NCBI GenBank assembly: GCA_017626295.1
Contig: JAGAJB010000017.1
Coordinates: 62,001-126,000 of the forward strand
Direction of reading: 5' to 3'
Length of the DNA stretch: 64,000 nucleotides
Source of the DNA: Clostridia bacterium
Lineage (GTDB): Bacteria; Bacillota; Clostridia; Oscillospirales; Acutalibacteraceae
Numbering within the stretch: the stretch's first letter is position 1; every line of letters begins with the position of its first letter. The position numbers and the translations under genes were made by a program. Positions 1 to 8,880 of this stretch are shown piece after piece. Below the pieces are notes generated by a model. That model did no database searches, was not told the DNA's origin, and saw only the letters and a program-made list of their open reading frames with translations.

Positions 1-808
1 GTGCTTGCTCCAGGCACATAATCTCCCACAAAAGAATGAAACTCTGAAGTGCTTCATAGAGAGTTTCCGCACCGTTTTCGGGTACTTTTGCAAGGGTATC
101 GGAAAGGAGTTTTAACTGCTCTTTTCTTTCACCGTCGGCGGAAAGAAGTTTTTCATCTGCTATTTCTTTATAACGCTTTGCGAGAATAAGCACGCAGTCG
201 AGGGCAACTTTCATTGCTTCGTAGTTATCATACTGCTCTGCGTTTGCGGTTTTCTGCTTTTCTTCAATATCCGAAAGCATCTTTTTTACGCCGTGTTTTA
301 ATGCATAGCGCATATCGGGAATAAGATGGCCTGTAACCTGTTCTATAAAGAAAGCCACTTCACCCGTGAGATTTTCGCAACTTTCATAAACTGCACTAAG
401 GCTTTTTACGTAGTCAGTTTCTTTGTCAAGTTCCCTTAAAGCGTCAATACGTTCTTTGGGGAATTCGTCAGTCGGGTCAATATCGTCATAAACTGCGGTG
501 GGGTCGCAGTAACCTGCAAAGGTTTCAACGCGGAAAGAGGGGTTTATAAGCGCATAACTTCTTGCGAAAGCATCACGCTGAGTGCCTGCAAAAACAGCGT
601 AATCGCTTATGGTTAAAGGCAGAACTTTAACTGCTTCGCGGAATTTTTCCGCGGCTCTTCGCATAGGCGGAAGTTCTTTGTATTTTTCGTGAAATTTCTG
701 CTCGGTTTCTTTAATAATAAACCAACCTTCAAGATGGTTTATTGCGCGTTCTTCTTTGAAAAGAAGTTTTGCAGATTCTGTTGTTTTAATAGGGTCAAAT
801 TTATACAT
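1..808 (-). CDS. Glycyl radical enzyme (PFL-like), N-terminal part, truncated by window edge
   Basis: I translated this frame by hand from ATG at 808 to base 1, about 269 codons with no stop. The start is MYKFDPIKTTESAKLLF, preceded by a TGAGGTG ribosome site that overlaps the activase stop codon. The only clear family cue is the region near the truncation, EALQSFILLWEIM, which resembles the conserved EALQ segment of the pyruvate-formate-lyase-like domain. The active-site cysteine and the C-terminal glycyl radical loop lie outside the window, so the substrate (pyruvate, choline, diols, others) cannot be told. The activase gene lies 9 bases upstream on the same strand, which supports the family call. 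Glycyl radical enzymes work in the anaerobic cytoplasm and are destroyed by oxygen. Confidence 0.8.
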   Translation of the reverse strand, partial: MYKFDPIKTTESAKLLFKEERAINHLEGWFIIKETEQKFHEKYKELPPMRRAAEKFREAVKVLPLTISDYAVFAGTQRDAFARSYALINPSFRVETFAGYCDPTAVYDDIDPTDEFPKERIDALRELDKETDYVKSLSAVYESCENLTGEVAFFIEQVTGHLIPDMRYALKHGVKKMLSDIEEKQKTANAEQYDNYEAMKVALDCVLILAKRYKEIADEKLLSADGERKEQLKLLSDTLAKVPENGAETLYEALQSFILLWEIMCLEQA

Positions 809-817
809 AGAATCACC

Positions 818-1564
818 TCAGGTGTTTATTACTTTTAAGTTTCTGTTTTTGAGTTCAGTTAAAAGAATTTTTACGTCATCATCGGAAACATAGCCGTCCG
901 TAACGCTGTATTCCATACCCAGTTTAGTGTATTTTTCTTTGCCGAATTCGTGATATGTAAGTATTTCAAAAAACAAGTTATTGTTACTAAGCGTTTGCAA
1001 CTCTCGGAAAAACTCGCCGAAGGCTTTGGCGTTTTCTTCACCGCAGTTGAAAAAATGAATAAGAGGAACTCTTACCAGTAAGGGTTTTCCTGTTTTTACT
1101 CGGAAAATGAGATTATTTTTTATAGTTTCAATATCACCGCCGAGAATATGGAAAACTTTATCCCCAAAAGGCGATTTGAAATCGGCTATCATATAATCGA
1201 CTGTGCGGAAAATTTCTTCGCAACAGGGGAGAGATGCGTTTGTTTCAATACAGGTGTGAATACCGTTTTCTTTTAATTTCTTTAAAAGTGTTAAAACGGC
1301 AACTTTCTGACAGGTGACTTCACCGCCCGTAAGGGTAACACCGCCACCGTCAATAAAAATCATTTTAGCGGAAAGGGATTCTTTTACAATGTCGTCAATC
1401 TCCGTTTTTGCAACTGAGTCCGTAATTTGCAACCCCTCGGGATTAGAACACCAAGGGCATTTAAAATTACACCCCGCAAGGTGATACACAAGGCGGTTAC
1501 CCGGTCCGTCCTGGGAATAGTTAAATCCTTTTTGGAATGTGTATATAAAAGAGTTATTTCCCAA
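818..1564 (-). CDS. Glycyl radical enzyme activating protein (radical SAM)
   Basis: A 248-residue radical SAM protein with the CxxxCxxC cluster motif (C32, C36, C39 in GCNFKCPWC), a GGEVT segment near residue 80 typical of SAM binding, and a C-terminal YHEFGKEKYxxLG segment characteristic of PFL-activase relatives. It would abstract a hydrogen from the glycine of the downstream enzyme using S-adenosylmethionine. It lacks the extra ferredoxin-like two-cluster insert found in many activases of hydroxyphenylacetate-decarboxylase or glycerol-dehydratase type, so it resembles the short PflA form. The start is a TTG at 1564 behind a GGCGGTG ribosome site; no ATG fits. The order activase then enzyme, 9 bases apart, suggests one transcript. 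Confidence 0.88.
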   Translation of the reverse strand: MGNNSFIYTFQKGFNYSQDGPGNRLVYHLAGCNFKCPWCSNPEGLQITDSVAKTEIDDIVKESLSAKMIFIDGGGVTLTGGEVTCQKVAVLTLLKKLKENGIHTCIETNASLPCCEEIFRTVDYMIADFKSPFGDKVFHILGGDIETIKNNLIFRVKTGKPLLVRVPLIHFFNCGEENAKAFGEFFRELQTLSNNNLFFEILTYHEFGKEKYTKLGMEYSVTDGYVSDDDVKILLTELKNRNLKVINT

Positions 1565-1793
1565 GTTTTCACCGCCTTCGTTTTGCTTTAATATTTATTA
1601 CTTCATTTTATACTATAAGTAAAATATATTCAATAATTAACATTTTTTATAGTGACGAAAATAAAAGGAGAGTTTTGGTGAAAATTACAAGAAGAAAACA
1701 GAATGAATGATATTTGGTTAAATTTTACAAAAAAACGCAAAAAATCCCACAAAAAACATCTGCTGTTTTTCTGTCAAAAAGGGTGTATTTCTA
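1565..1793. other. Divergent intergenic region, no gene seen
   Basis: AT-rich stretch between the activase (minus) and the pyr promoter (plus). It presumably holds the minus-strand promoter of the activase, but I see no convincing -35/-10 pair. A ten-codon frame starting with GTG near 1679 behind GGAG is too short to call. Confidence 0.5.
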
Positions 1794-1822
1794 TTGACAA
1801 AGGGTGGTATGTTTGGTATTAT
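1794..1822 (+). promoter_or_regulatory. Sigma-A-type promoter of the pyr operon
   Basis: TTGACA at 1794-1799, a 17-base spacer and TATTAT at 1817-1822, close to the vegetative consensus. Transcription should begin near 1829, giving a leader of about 130 bases before pyrC. Confidence 0.85.
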
Positions 1823-1828
1823 ACTTAA

Positions 1829-1961
1829 GATCTTTAAGACGGTACGAGATATCGGCAAGATTGAAATATAAATCTATTAGGTACAGGTGCGACTGTATCA
1901 ATGTTTTTGTGTGTTCGAGCCTTGCCGTGAAGCAAGGCTTTTTTTATTGAAAGGGATTTTT
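1829..1961 (+). promoter_or_regulatory. Attenuator-like leader of the pyr operon
   Basis: The leader ends in an intrinsic terminator (1918-1945) directly before the pyrC ribosome site. CGGCAAG at 1853-1859 is exactly complementary to CTTGCCG at 1921-1927, which forms most of the terminator's 5' arm and part of its loop, so the upstream element can act as an antiterminator. A small hairpin lies between them (TACAG 1882-1886 with CTGTA 1893-1897). I do not see the conserved PyrR-binding loop, and there is no pyrR in the window. The pairing is visible in sequence; the regulatory role and the ligand or protein are inference. Confidence 0.65.
1918..1945 (+). terminator. Terminator in the pyr leader
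   Basis: AGCCTTGC (1918-1925), loop of six, GCAAGGCT (1932-1939), then seven T from 1939. It lies upstream of all pyr genes, so it can only be an attenuator, not an end-of-operon terminator. Confidence 0.85.
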
Positions 1962-3200
1962 ATGATAGAGCAACTTAAGGTTAAAACAATAAATATCGCT
2001 GCAATGGGGACAGACTCTGAAAAGTTCTGTTCAGATGTTGCGGCTCATTTGACTTCTTCTATTGGTCTTTCTGTTTTTAATTCTCCCGAATATGTTATTT
2101 TTCCCGGTTTTTGCGATGTGCATGTGCATTTTCGTGAGCCGGGTTTTTCTTATAAAGAGACGGTTAAAACAGGGTGCGATTCAGCGGCACACGGTGGTTA
2201 CACCGCAGTTTGCACAATGCCGAATTTAAACCCTGTTCCCGACAGTGTTGAGAATCTTAAAGCCCAGACGGATATTATAGAAAGTGATGCAACCATAAAT
2301 ATTTACCCCTATGCATCTATTACCGTAGGGCAAAAGGGCGAGGAACTTTCCGATATGCAAGGTATGGCTGAAAATTGCTTTGCATTTTCCGATGACGGCA
2401 GGGGAGTTCAGAGTGAGGAACTTATGCGTGAAGCGATGCTTGAAGCGAAACGCTTAGGGAAAACAATAGTTGCTCATTGCGAAGATAATTCGCTCCTTTT
2501 CGGCGGTTATATTCACGATGGCGAATATGCAAAGGAACACGGTCACAAAGGTATATGCAGTGAAAGTGAATGGAAACCCATTGAAAGAGATCTACGCCTT
2601 GTAAAAGAAACAGGTTGTAAATACCACGTGTGCCACATTTCCGCAAAAGAAAGCGTGGAACTTATAAGAAAAGCAAAGGCGGAGGGGCTTGACGTAACTT
2701 GCGAAACAGGTCCCCATTACCTTGTGCTTGACGATAATGATTTAGAAGAAAGCGGTAGTTTTAAAATGAATCCGCCACTTCGTTCCGAAGCGGACAGGCT
2801 GGCGCTTATTGAGGGCATAAAGGACGGAACTATTGATATGATAGCCACCGACCACGCCCCCCACTCTGCCGAAGAAAAAAGCAAAGGTCTTTCGGGCAGT
2901 GCGTTCGGAATAGTCGGTCTTGAAACAGCTTTTCAAATTATGTACACAAACCTTGTGAAAACGGGTGTTATAACCCTCGAAAAACTCATAGAACTTCTGG
3001 CAGTAAACCCAAGAAAGAGATTTAATATTCCCTTGGGTACTGATTACACAGTTTGGAATTTAGAGAAAAAATCAGTTGTAGATTCAAAAACTTTTCTTTC
3101 AAAAGGCAAAGCAACACCCTTTGAGGGTATGCCGGTTCAGAGTGAGTGTGTGCTGACGGTGTGTGACGGGAAAGTTGTTTATAAGAAAATTGCAAATTGA
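1962..3200 (+). CDS. pyrC: Dihydroorotase (class I)
   Basis: A 412-residue amidohydrolase that cyclises carbamoyl-aspartate to dihydroorotate, step three of UMP synthesis. Visible motifs are DVHVHFREPG with metal-binding H54 and H56, then HCED, CHISA, ETGPHYL and ATDHAPH near residue 297, in the order expected for bacterial class I enzymes. The start is the ATG at 1962, six bases after GAAAGGG. An in-frame GTG at 1887 would read through the attenuator hairpin and has no ribosome site. The last codons lie inside an inverted-repeat arm (3187-3199). It is first in an eight-gene pyr operon. Confidence 0.95.
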   Translation: MIEQLKVKTINIAAMGTDSEKFCSDVAAHLTSSIGLSVFNSPEYVIFPGFCDVHVHFREPGFSYKETVKTGCDSAAHGGYTAVCTMPNLNPVPDSVENLKAQTDIIESDATINIYPYASITVGQKGEELSDMQGMAENCFAFSDDGRGVQSEELMREAMLEAKRLGKTIVAHCEDNSLLFGGYIHDGEYAKEHGHKGICSESEWKPIERDLRLVKETGCKYHVCHISAKESVELIRKAKAEGLDVTCETGPHYLVLDDNDLEESGSFKMNPPLRSEADRLALIEGIKDGTIDMIATDHAPHSAEEKSKGLSGSAFGIVGLETAFQIMYTNLVKTGVITLEKLIELLAVNPRKRFNIPLGTDYTVWNLEKKSVVDSKTFLSKGKATPFEGMPVQSECVLTVCDGKVVYKKIAN

Positions 3201-3290
3201 AAATGTTAAATGGCAAATTAAGGGGCGAAGCCGATTATAATGCTGACGCAGTCCCGAAATTTGCAATTTGCAATTTGACATTTCCAATTC
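3187..3290. repeat. Imperfect inverted repeat between pyrC and carB, dispersed family member
   Basis: AAATTGCAAATTG (3187-3199) is complementary to CAATTTGCAATTT (3264-3276), so the region can fold into a long hairpin that includes the pyrC stop codon. Read on the minus strand, the core at 3234-3260 (TTTCGGGACTGCGTCAGCAT then TATAAT) closely matches 27981-28008 on the plus strand, so this is one copy of a dispersed intergenic element. Confidence 0.65.
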
Positions 3291-3339
3291 AAAAAAATTG
3301 TTAATAATTGATTTGATATAAATTTAGGAGGCTTCTCAA

Positions 3340-6300
3340 ATGGCAAAGAGAACAGACATCAAGAAAGTTTTAATCATAGGTTCAGGCCCTATCGTTATCG
3401 GTCAGGCTGCTGAATTCGACTATGCGGGCACACAGGCTTGCCTTGCTCTTAAAGAGGAGGGTTACGAAGTAATTCTTGCAAACTCAAACCCTGCAACAAT
3501 TATGACAGATACTTCCATTGCGGATAAGGTTTATATGGAACCTCTTACATTGGAGTATGTTGCTAAAATTTTAAGATACGAAAGACCCGATGCTATCGTT
3601 CCCGGTATAGGAGGTCAGACAGGTCTTAACCTTGCAATGCAACTTGAAAAGAAAGGTATCCTTAAAGAATGCGGTGTTGAACTTCTCGGTACAAGCAGTG
3701 AAAGTATTGAACGCGCAGAGGACCGCGAACTTTTCAAAGAACTTTGTCAGTCAATCGGTGAGCCTACAATTCCCTCTGAAATTACATACAGCCTTGAAGA
3801 AGCCATTGAAGCGGCTGAAAAAATCGGTTATCCCGTTGTTGTTCGTCCTGCGTTCACTCTCGGCGGTACAGGTGGCGGTTTTGCTGCTAATAAAGAAGAA
3901 CTTATTGAAATCGGTACAAACGCTTTCAAACTTTCACCCGTACACCAGGCACTTATCGAAAAGAGTGTTAAGGGTTACAAAGAAATCGAGTTTGAAGTTA
4001 TGCGTGACTCAAACGACCACGCTATTACTATCTGCGGTATGGAAAATATCGACCCCGTAGGTGTTCATACAGGTGACTCTCTTGTTGTGGCTCCCATTCT
4101 TACGCTTAACGACCACGACCTTAAAATGCTTAATGACAGTGCAATTAAGATTATTCGCGAACTTAAAATCGAGGGCGGTTGCAACGTTCAGTTTGCACTT
4201 AACCCCGAATCAAGCGAATATTTCCTTATAGAAGTTAACCCCAGAGTTTCCCGTTCATCTGCTCTTGCGTCAAAAGCAAGCGGTTACCCCATTGCAAGAG
4301 TTACTGCAAAAATTGCGGTTGGTATGGCTCTTGAAGATATTACTATCGCTAACACAACAGCGGCATTTGAACCCAGACTCGATTATATAGTTGCTAAACT
4401 TCCCCGCTTCCCCTTTGATAAGTTCGCATCTGCATCCAATACCCTCGGTACACAGATGAAAGCAACAGGCGAGGTAATGGGTATCGGTTCAAACCTTGAA
4501 GAATGCCTTCTTAAATCCGTTCGTTCTCTTGAAACAGGCGCATATCACTTCTATCTTCCTAAGTTTGACAATATGAGCGAGGAAGAACTTTTCGAGTACA
4601 TTGAAGAGTTTAAGGATGACAATATCTTCGCTGTAACAGAACTTATCCGTCGCGGTGTTTCAATCGAAAAACTCCACGATGCTACAAAGATAACTGCATA
4701 TTTCCTTGAGTCTATAAAGAAAATTGTTGATATGGAAAATAAACTTAAAGAAAATATCGGTAACACCGATGTTCTTCTCGAGGCAAAGAAAATGGGCTTC
4801 GGCGATAAGTTTATTGCTAAACTCTGGAAAACTGAAGAAATTGAAATCTACAATATCCGTAAGGAGAACAATATGTTCCCCGCATTCCGTATGGTTGATA
4901 CTTGCCACACAAATGCATACATTCCTTACTTCTACTCTTCATATTCCGGCGAAAACGATTCAAAACTTACCGATAAAAAGAAAATTGTTGTTATCGGTGC
5001 AGGCCCCATCCGTATCGGACAGGGTGTTGAGTTTGACTATTCAACAGTTCACGCAGTAACAACAATTAAAAATTCCGGTTACGAAGCAATTATTATAAAC
5101 AACAACCCCGAAACAGTTTCCACCGACTACACAACTGCCGATAAACTTTACTTTGAACCCCTTACTCCCGAAGATGTTATGAACATCATTGAGTTTGAAA
5201 AACCCGACGGCGTTGTAACTTCACTTGGCGGACAGACTGCAATTAACCTTGCAGAACCCCTTATGAAACGCGGAGTAAAAATTATCGGTACTGACTGCGA
5301 CGCTATTGAACGCGCAGAAAACAGAGACAGTTTTGAAAAGATTCTTAACAGCCTTAACATTCCTCAGCCCAAGGGTAAAGCCGTTACTAATATTCAGGAC
5401 GGTGTAGATGCTGCGGCTGAAATCGGTTATCCCGTACTTGTTCGCCCCAGTTTCGTTCTCGGCGGCAGGGCAATGCAGATAGTCGCTAACGAAGACCAAC
5501 TTCGCCACTACCTTAAAACTGCTGTTGAAATTGATGAGGACAAGCCTGTTCTTGTTGATAAATACATTCAGGGTAAAGAAGTTGAAGTTGACGCTATTTG
5601 TGACGGACGCGACGTATTTATTCCCGGTATTATGGAACTTGTTGAAAAGACAGGTATTCACTCCGGTGACTCTATAAGCGTTTATCCCTCATTCAGTATC
5701 TCGGATAAAGTTAAAGGCATCATTCTTCAATACGCTAAAAAACTCGGTTTGGGTATCGGCATTATCGGTCTTTACAATATTCAGTTTATTGTTGACGAAA
5801 AAGACGACGTTTATATTATCGAAGTAAACCCCCGTTCTTCAAGAACTGTTCCCTTCCTTTCAAAAGCAACAGGTTACAGCCTTGCAGACATTGCAACAGA
5901 AGTTATTATGGGCAAGAGCCTTAAAGAACAGGGCATATTCGATATTTACCCCGAAGAAAAGAACCGTTGGTATGTAAAAGTTCCTGTATTCTCATTTAAT
6001 AAAATCAGAGGTCTTGATGCTTACCTTTCACCCGAAATGAAGTCAACAGGTGAAGCCATCGGCTATGACGATAAACTTAACCGTGCTCTTTACAAAGCAC
6101 TTCAGGCATCGGGTATGCACCTTCAGAATTACGGCACTGTATTTGCAACTATCGCAGATAAAGATAAGGAAGAAGCACTTCCTCTTATCCGCCGTTTCTA
6201 TAACCTGGGCTTCAATATTCAGGCTACAAGCGGTACTGCTAAATTCTTAAAGGAAAACGGTATCCGTACACACGCTCTTCAGAAACTCAGCGACGGCAGT

Positions 6301-6513
6301 GATGAAATTGCCGAGGCACTTCGTCAGGGTCACATCGCTTACGTTATTAACACTAAGGATATTGATTCAACAGGTCAGGCTAATGACGGTCTTTTAATCC
6401 GCCGTTATGCTATTGAGAACAACGTAACCATCTTTACTGCTCTCGATACAGTTCGCGTTCTTCTTGATGCTCTTGAAGAATCAACAATTACAATTTCCAC
6501 TATTGATGCTTAA
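3340..6513 (+). CDS. carB: Carbamoyl-phosphate synthase large subunit
   Basis: 1057 residues, slightly short of the usual 1065-1075. It makes carbamoyl phosphate from bicarbonate, ATP and ammonia channelled from the small subunit. Two homologous halves are visible: both begin with a GxGPIxIGQxxEFDY motif (near residues 14 and 554), each with an ATP-grasp fold, and the C-terminal 120 residues form the MGS-like allosteric domain that senses nucleotides. AGGAGG precedes the ATG. There is no carA next to it, which is unusual because the two subunits are normally adjacent; the glutaminase subunit must be elsewhere or the enzyme must use free ammonia. The position between pyrC and pyrK points to a pyrimidine-dedicated enzyme. 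Confidence 0.96.
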   Translation: MAKRTDIKKVLIIGSGPIVIGQAAEFDYAGTQACLALKEEGYEVILANSNPATIMTDTSIADKVYMEPLTLEYVAKILRYERPDAIVPGIGGQTGLNLAMQLEKKGILKECGVELLGTSSESIERAEDRELFKELCQSIGEPTIPSEITYSLEEAIEAAEKIGYPVVVRPAFTLGGTGGGFAANKEELIEIGTNAFKLSPVHQALIEKSVKGYKEIEFEVMRDSNDHAITICGMENIDPVGVHTGDSLVVAPILTLNDHDLKMLNDSAIKIIRELKIEGGCNVQFALNPESSEYFLIEVNPRVSRSSALASKASGYPIARVTAKIAVGMALEDITIANTTAAFEPRLDYIVAKLPRFPFDKFASASNTLGTQMKATGEVMGIGSNLEECLLKSVRSLETGAYHFYLPKFDNMSEEELFEYIEEFKDDNIFAVTELIRRGVSIEKLHDATKITAYFLESIKKIVDMENKLKENIGNTDVLLEAKKMGFGDKFIAKLWKTEEIEIYNIRKENNMFPAFRMVDTCHTNAYIPYFYSSYSGENDSKLTDKKKIVVIGAGPIRIGQGVEFDYSTVHAVTTIKNSGYEAIIINNNPETVSTDYTTADKLYFEPLTPEDVMNIIEFEKPDGVVTSLGGQTAINLAEPLMKRGVKIIGTDCDAIERAENRDSFEKILNSLNIPQPKGKAVTNIQDGVDAAAEIGYPVLVRPSFVLGGRAMQIVANEDQLRHYLKTAVEIDEDKPVLVDKYIQGKEVEVDAICDGRDVFIPGIMELVEKTGIHSGDSISVYPSFSISDKVKGIILQYAKKLGLGIGIIGLYNIQFIVDEKDDVYIIEVNPRSSRTVPFLSKATGYSLADIATEVIMGKSLKEQGIFDIYPEEKNRWYVKVPVFSFNKIRGLDAYLSPEMKSTGEAIGYDDKLNRALYKALQASGMHLQNYGTVFATIADKDKEEALPLIRRFYNLGFNIQATSGTAKFLKENGIRTHALQKLSDGSDEIAEALRQGHIAYVINTKDIDSTGQANDGLLIRRYAIENNVTIFTALDTVRVLLDALEESTITISTIDA

Positions 6514-6524
6514 GGTGTAGTAAT

Positions 6525-7262
6525 ATGAAACAAAGTATTTTTAAAATAATCGAAAATACACAACTTACTTCTACTGTATTTAAAATGAAACTCTCGGGTG
6601 ATGTGAGCGAAATCACATCACCGGGGCAGTTCGTTAACATTAAACTCGAGGGTCTTTATTTAAGACGCCCCATTTCCGTTTGTGACTGTGAAAACGGTGT
6701 TCTTACACTTATCTATAAAGTTGTAGGTAAGGGCACGGAGCAAATGGCAAAAATGACGGCAGGTGAGGAACTTGATGTTCTCACAGGTCTCGGTAACGGC
6801 TATAACACCGCACTTTCCGGTGATAAACCCGTTCTTTTGGGTGGTGGTGTAGGTGTTCCGCCCCTTTATATGCTTGCAAAGAAACTTATTGCAGAGGGTA
6901 AAAAAGTCAGCGTAGTTCTCGGCTTTAATACTAAGGACGAAATTTTCTGCGAAGAAGATTTCAAGGCTCTCGGTGCAGATGTAAGCGTTGCAACCGCTGA
7001 CGGTTCTTACGGTGTAAAGGGATTCGTCACCGATGCATTAAAAGATATTGATTACACATATTTTTATACTTGCGGTCCCGAACCCATGCTCAAAGCACTC
7101 TACAAAGTTACTGCTACAAGCGGTCAGTTCAGTTTTGAGGAGCGTATGGGTTGCGGTTTCGGTGCGTGTATGGGTTGTTCCTGTAAAACAATAACAGGCT
7201 ACAAGCGTATATGTAAAGACGGACCTGTTCTCGAAAAGGAGGAGATTTTATGGGAAGACTGA
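6525..7262 (+). CDS. pyrK: Dihydroorotate dehydrogenase B, electron transfer subunit
   Basis: 245 residues. It passes electrons from dihydroorotate oxidation in PyrD to NAD. The FAD-binding LRRPISVCD motif is near residue 45, an LGGGVGVPPLY pyridine-nucleotide site lies mid-protein, and a C-terminal [2Fe-2S] cysteine cluster CGFGACMGCSC (about residues 209-219) is followed by a fourth cysteine in KRIC. The start has AAGGTG seven bases upstream. The 3' end overlaps pyrD by 13 bases, consistent with translational coupling of the two subunits of one complex. Confidence 0.95.
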   Translation: MKQSIFKIIENTQLTSTVFKMKLSGDVSEITSPGQFVNIKLEGLYLRRPISVCDCENGVLTLIYKVVGKGTEQMAKMTAGEELDVLTGLGNGYNTALSGDKPVLLGGGVGVPPLYMLAKKLIAEGKKVSVVLGFNTKDEIFCEEDFKALGADVSVATADGSYGVKGFVTDALKDIDYTYFYTCGPEPMLKALYKVTATSGQFSFEERMGCGFGACMGCSCKTITGYKRICKDGPVLEKEEILWED

Positions 7263-8161
7263 GTGTTGACCTTTGCGGAATAACCCTCGATAATCCTGTT
7301 ATTCCTGCAAGCGGAACTTTCGGTTACGGATACGAATTTGCTGAAATCTACGATATAAACGTACTCGGTACATTTTCATTTAAAGGTACTACAAAAGACC
7401 CCCGTTTCGGTAATCCCACACCGCGTATTGCGGAGTGTAACGCAGGTATGATAAACGCTGTCGGACTTCAGAATCCCGGTGTTGAAAAAGTAATAAGCGA
7501 GGAACTTCCGAAACTTAAAAAATGCTTTAATAAAAAAGTTATGGCAAATGTCAGCGGTTTTGCCGTTGAAGATTATGCTTATACTTGCGAAAAACTCGAT
7601 AAAGAAGAACAGGTGGGTTGGCTTGAAGTAAATGTCAGTTGCCCCAATGTTCACGGCGGCGGTATGAGTTTCGGTACAAACCCCGATGCAGCGGCAGAGG
7701 TAACAGCCGCAGTTAAAAAGGTAACTACAAAGCCTGTTATTATTAAGCTTTCACCTAATGTAACAGACATTGTTTCAATAGCGAAAGCCTGTGAAGATGC
7801 AGGCGCAGACGGTATAAGCCTTATAAACACCCTTTTGGGTATGCGTATTGACCTTAAAACCAAAAAGCCTGTTATTGCAAATAAAATGGGCGGTTTTTCG
7901 GGAAGTGCAATTTTCCCTGTCGCAGTGCGTATGGTTTATCAGGTTGCAAATGCGGTTAATATTCCCGTAGTAGGTATGGGCGGTGTTTCAAACGCAGAGG
8001 ATGTAATTGAACTTATGCTTGCAGGCGCAACAGCAGTTGAAGTAGGCGCCGCAAACCTTATAGATCCCTGTGTATGCCGTGATATAATCAATGATTTACC
8101 GTCTGTTATGGATAAATATGGTATAAATAATTTAAGTGAAATAATTGGAGGAGCAAAATAA
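7250..8161 (+). CDS. pyrD: Dihydroorotate dehydrogenase B, catalytic subunit (class 1B)
   Basis: 303 residues, FMN-dependent TIM barrel that oxidises dihydroorotate to orotate. NVSCPNVHGGG around residue 129 carries the catalytic cysteine that marks class 1 enzymes, and the partner PyrK just upstream fixes it as class 1B (NAD-linked, suited to an anaerobe). The ATG sits behind AGGAGG within the pyrK end. Its stop codon shares one base with the pyrF start. Confidence 0.96.
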   Translation: MGRLSVDLCGITLDNPVIPASGTFGYGYEFAEIYDINVLGTFSFKGTTKDPRFGNPTPRIAECNAGMINAVGLQNPGVEKVISEELPKLKKCFNKKVMANVSGFAVEDYAYTCEKLDKEEQVGWLEVNVSCPNVHGGGMSFGTNPDAAAEVTAAVKKVTTKPVIIKLSPNVTDIVSIAKACEDAGADGISLINTLLGMRIDLKTKKPVIANKMGGFSGSAIFPVAVRMVYQVANAVNIPVVGMGGVSNAEDVIELMLAGATAVEVGAANLIDPCVCRDIINDLPSVMDKYGINNLSEIIGGAK

Positions 8162-8862
8162 TGGGTAAAGATGTAATCGTTGCTTGCGACTTCGCGAGTG
8201 CAGAAAAAGTTTATGAATTCCTTGATAAGTTCGAAGGCGGCAGAAAGCCTTTCGTGAAAATCGGTATGGAACTTTTCTATGCGGAAGGTCCCCAGATTGT
8301 CCGTGAAATCAAAAAACGCGGTCATAAGATTTTCCTTGACCTTAAACTTCACGATATTCCCAACACAGTTAAGAAATCAATGTCAGTTCTTTCAGGTCTT
8401 GATGTTGATATTACAAACCTTCACGCTTCCGGCACAATTCGTATGATGGAAGCAGCACTGGAAGGTCTTACTCGTGAAGACGGTAGCAGACCCCTTCTTA
8501 TTGCAGTTACTCAACTTACATCAACAGACCAGGAGAGTATGGAAAACGACCTTCTCATTAAAGAGCCTATTGATAAAGTTGTTATGCACTATGCTCACAA
8601 CGCAAAACTTGCAGGTCTTGACGGTGTTGTTTGCTCACCCCTTGAAGCAGGCAAAGTTCACGAAACTTGCGGTAAAGAATTCCTTACAATTACACCCGGC
8701 GTGCGTTTTGCAGACGGTGATGTCGGTGACCAGAAGCGCGTTATGACTCCTGCACAGGCAAAAGAAATCGGTTCTGATTATATCGTTGTCGGCAGACCTA
8801 TCACCGCAGCAGAAGACCCGGTAGCAGCATATAACAGATGTGTAGAAGAGTTTTGTGATTAA
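8161..8862 (+). CDS. pyrF: Orotidine-5'-phosphate decarboxylase
   Basis: 233 residues. It decarboxylates OMP to UMP, the last step of the pathway. The hallmark DLKLHDIPNTV, containing the catalytic Asp-Lys-Asp array, is near residue 60, and the phosphate-binding ITPGVR and IVVGRPI segments are near the C-terminus. Length and motifs fit the standard PyrF group 1 enzyme. The ATG overlaps the pyrD stop codon by one base, so the two are probably translationally coupled; AGGAGC lies eight bases upstream. Confidence 0.96.
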   Translation: MGKDVIVACDFASAEKVYEFLDKFEGGRKPFVKIGMELFYAEGPQIVREIKKRGHKIFLDLKLHDIPNTVKKSMSVLSGLDVDITNLHASGTIRMMEAALEGLTREDGSRPLLIAVTQLTSTDQESMENDLLIKEPIDKVVMHYAHNAKLAGLDGVVCSPLEAGKVHETCGKEFLTITPGVRFADGDVGDQKRVMTPAQAKEIGSDYIVVGRPITAAEDPVAAYNRCVEEFCD

Positions 8863-8880
8863 AAAAGGAGAATGAAGAAA

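Noticed and set aside
1829..1961. PyrR binding loop in the pyr leader
   Set aside because: The UCCAGAGAGGCU-type core is absent.
5221..5661. Long open frame on the minus strand inside carB
   Set aside because: It follows the codon bias of carB in a shadow frame, with no ribosome site or family match.
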